The translations under genes and the position numbers were made by a program. 5,819 bases of DNA from Frankiaceae bacterium (GTDB lineage: Bacteria > Actinomycetota > Actinomycetes > Frankiales > Frankiaceae), in the NCBI GenBank assembly GCA_030840885.1, contig JAVEDQ010000572.1, positions 1 to 5,819 of the forward strand, read 5' to 3'. Shown piece by piece: positions 5,314-5,819 of the stretch. Positions within the stretch are counted from its first letter, which is position 1, and the number at the start of each line of letters is the position of its first letter. A model generated the notes under the pieces. That model was given only the letters and a program-made list of their open reading frames with translations. It was not told the DNA's origin and ran no database searches.

Positions 5314-5819
5314 TTATGGCGTGTAGATCACCCCCCACACGTTCCCGCGACCGCTCCGTGCGCCGGCGGTCGGGTCCTCGGTGATGTAGAGGGTGGCGTT
5401 GTTCGGGTCGACGAACAGGCCCTGGGCGAAGGCGAACTGGGTTGGTCCGCCCGGGGTCCAGGTCGAGTCCGCCGGCCGGGTGCAGGTGGTGGAGCAGGGC
5501 ACGCTGGCGGGGCTGCCCAGGGCTGCTGCCGAGGGGGCCTTGCCGTTGGTCACGTACACCTGACCGAGGTCGCCGCCGGGGTTGGCCGGGGTGGCCGAGG
5601 CCGGGTTCCACCGGTAGATCGTGGCGTTGGCGCCACCCGGGGACTCGGAGATGTAGATGACGTGGTTGGTCGGGTCGGCGGCGACGCCCGCCACGAAGAC
5701 CTTTGCCGGCAACTGGTTGATGAAGTTGATCGACGTGCTCGCGCAGGGTGTGGCGGTGCCCACGGCTGCGCAGGGCTGGGTCAGGTCGACGTAGGTGGCG
5801 GCGTTGTTCTCGGGCAGGT
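5314..5819 (-). CDS. Secreted beta-propeller protein, C-terminal part (paralogue of the adjacent gene)
   Basis: Only the last 167 residues are in the window; the gene continues past 5819, where the frame is open to the last base. The visible part begins LPENNAATYVDLTQPCAAVG and ends RSGRGNVWGVIYTP. It aligns with residues 767-931 of the adjacent protein with one 2-residue gap, about 117 of 165 positions identical by eye. It keeps the blade strands (VIYISESPGGANATIYRW, TLYITEDPTAG), the segment TWTPGGPTQFAFAQGLFVDP and both local cysteine pairs (CAAVGTATPC and CSTTC). A signal peptide and the N-terminal domains, as in the neighbour, are expected but not visible. A GTG at 5763 is an internal valine, not the start. 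It lies upstream of its paralogue in the same direction, so the pair looks like a tandem duplication. Function unknown. Confidence 0.9.
   Translation of the reverse strand, partial: LPENNAATYVDLTQPCAAVGTATPCASTSINFINQLPAKVFVAGVAADPTNHVIYISESPGGANATIYRWNPASATPANPGGDLGQVYVTNGKAPSAAALGSPASVPCSTTCTRPADSTWTPGGPTQFAFAQGLFVDPNNATLYITEDPTAGARSGRGNVWGVIYTP

Overview
The window is GC-rich with strongly GC-biased third codon positions, and its gene content fits a high-GC Actinomycetota chromosome. The closest resemblances I recognise are to Streptomyces- and Pseudonocardia-type proteins, but the sequence does not settle the genus.

Left part (1-1685, plus strand): a compact two-gene regulatory unit. A promoter-like TGTCGA-N17-CGTC element precedes a 135-residue DGPF/YCII-domain protein. 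After a 33-nt gap comes a 380-residue ECF sigma factor with a long C-terminal extension, of the ECF42 type. ECF42 factors are known for adjacent DGPF genes and for recognising this kind of promoter, so the unit looks autoregulated.

Middle (1686-1936): a 251-nt gap between convergent genes. It holds a hairpin that could act as a terminator. It also holds, on the minus strand, a stretch that reads like part of the last cupredoxin domain of a multicopper oxidase, apparently a gene remnant.

Right part (1937-5819, minus strand): two tandem, related genes for secreted beta-propeller proteins. The downstream gene (1937-4732, 931 residues) is complete: a signal peptide, a first propeller, two IPT/TIG domains and a second propeller. 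Its 14 cysteines fall into seven short-range pairs. The upstream gene (5314-5819) is cut by the window edge; its visible 167 residues are about 70% identical to the C-terminus of the first. The 581 nt between them hold a strong hairpin just after the upstream gene, a possible N-terminal scrap of a short-chain dehydrogenase, and a 66-nt imperfect hairpin in the leader of the downstream gene. The hairpin after the upstream gene and the leader structure suggest the two genes are transcribed separately.

No RNA gene, CRISPR array, insertion sequence or phage gene was seen. The most unusual items are the propeller-IPT-IPT-propeller architecture with paired cysteines, the leader hairpin and the two gene scraps. 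The function of the propeller proteins is unknown.
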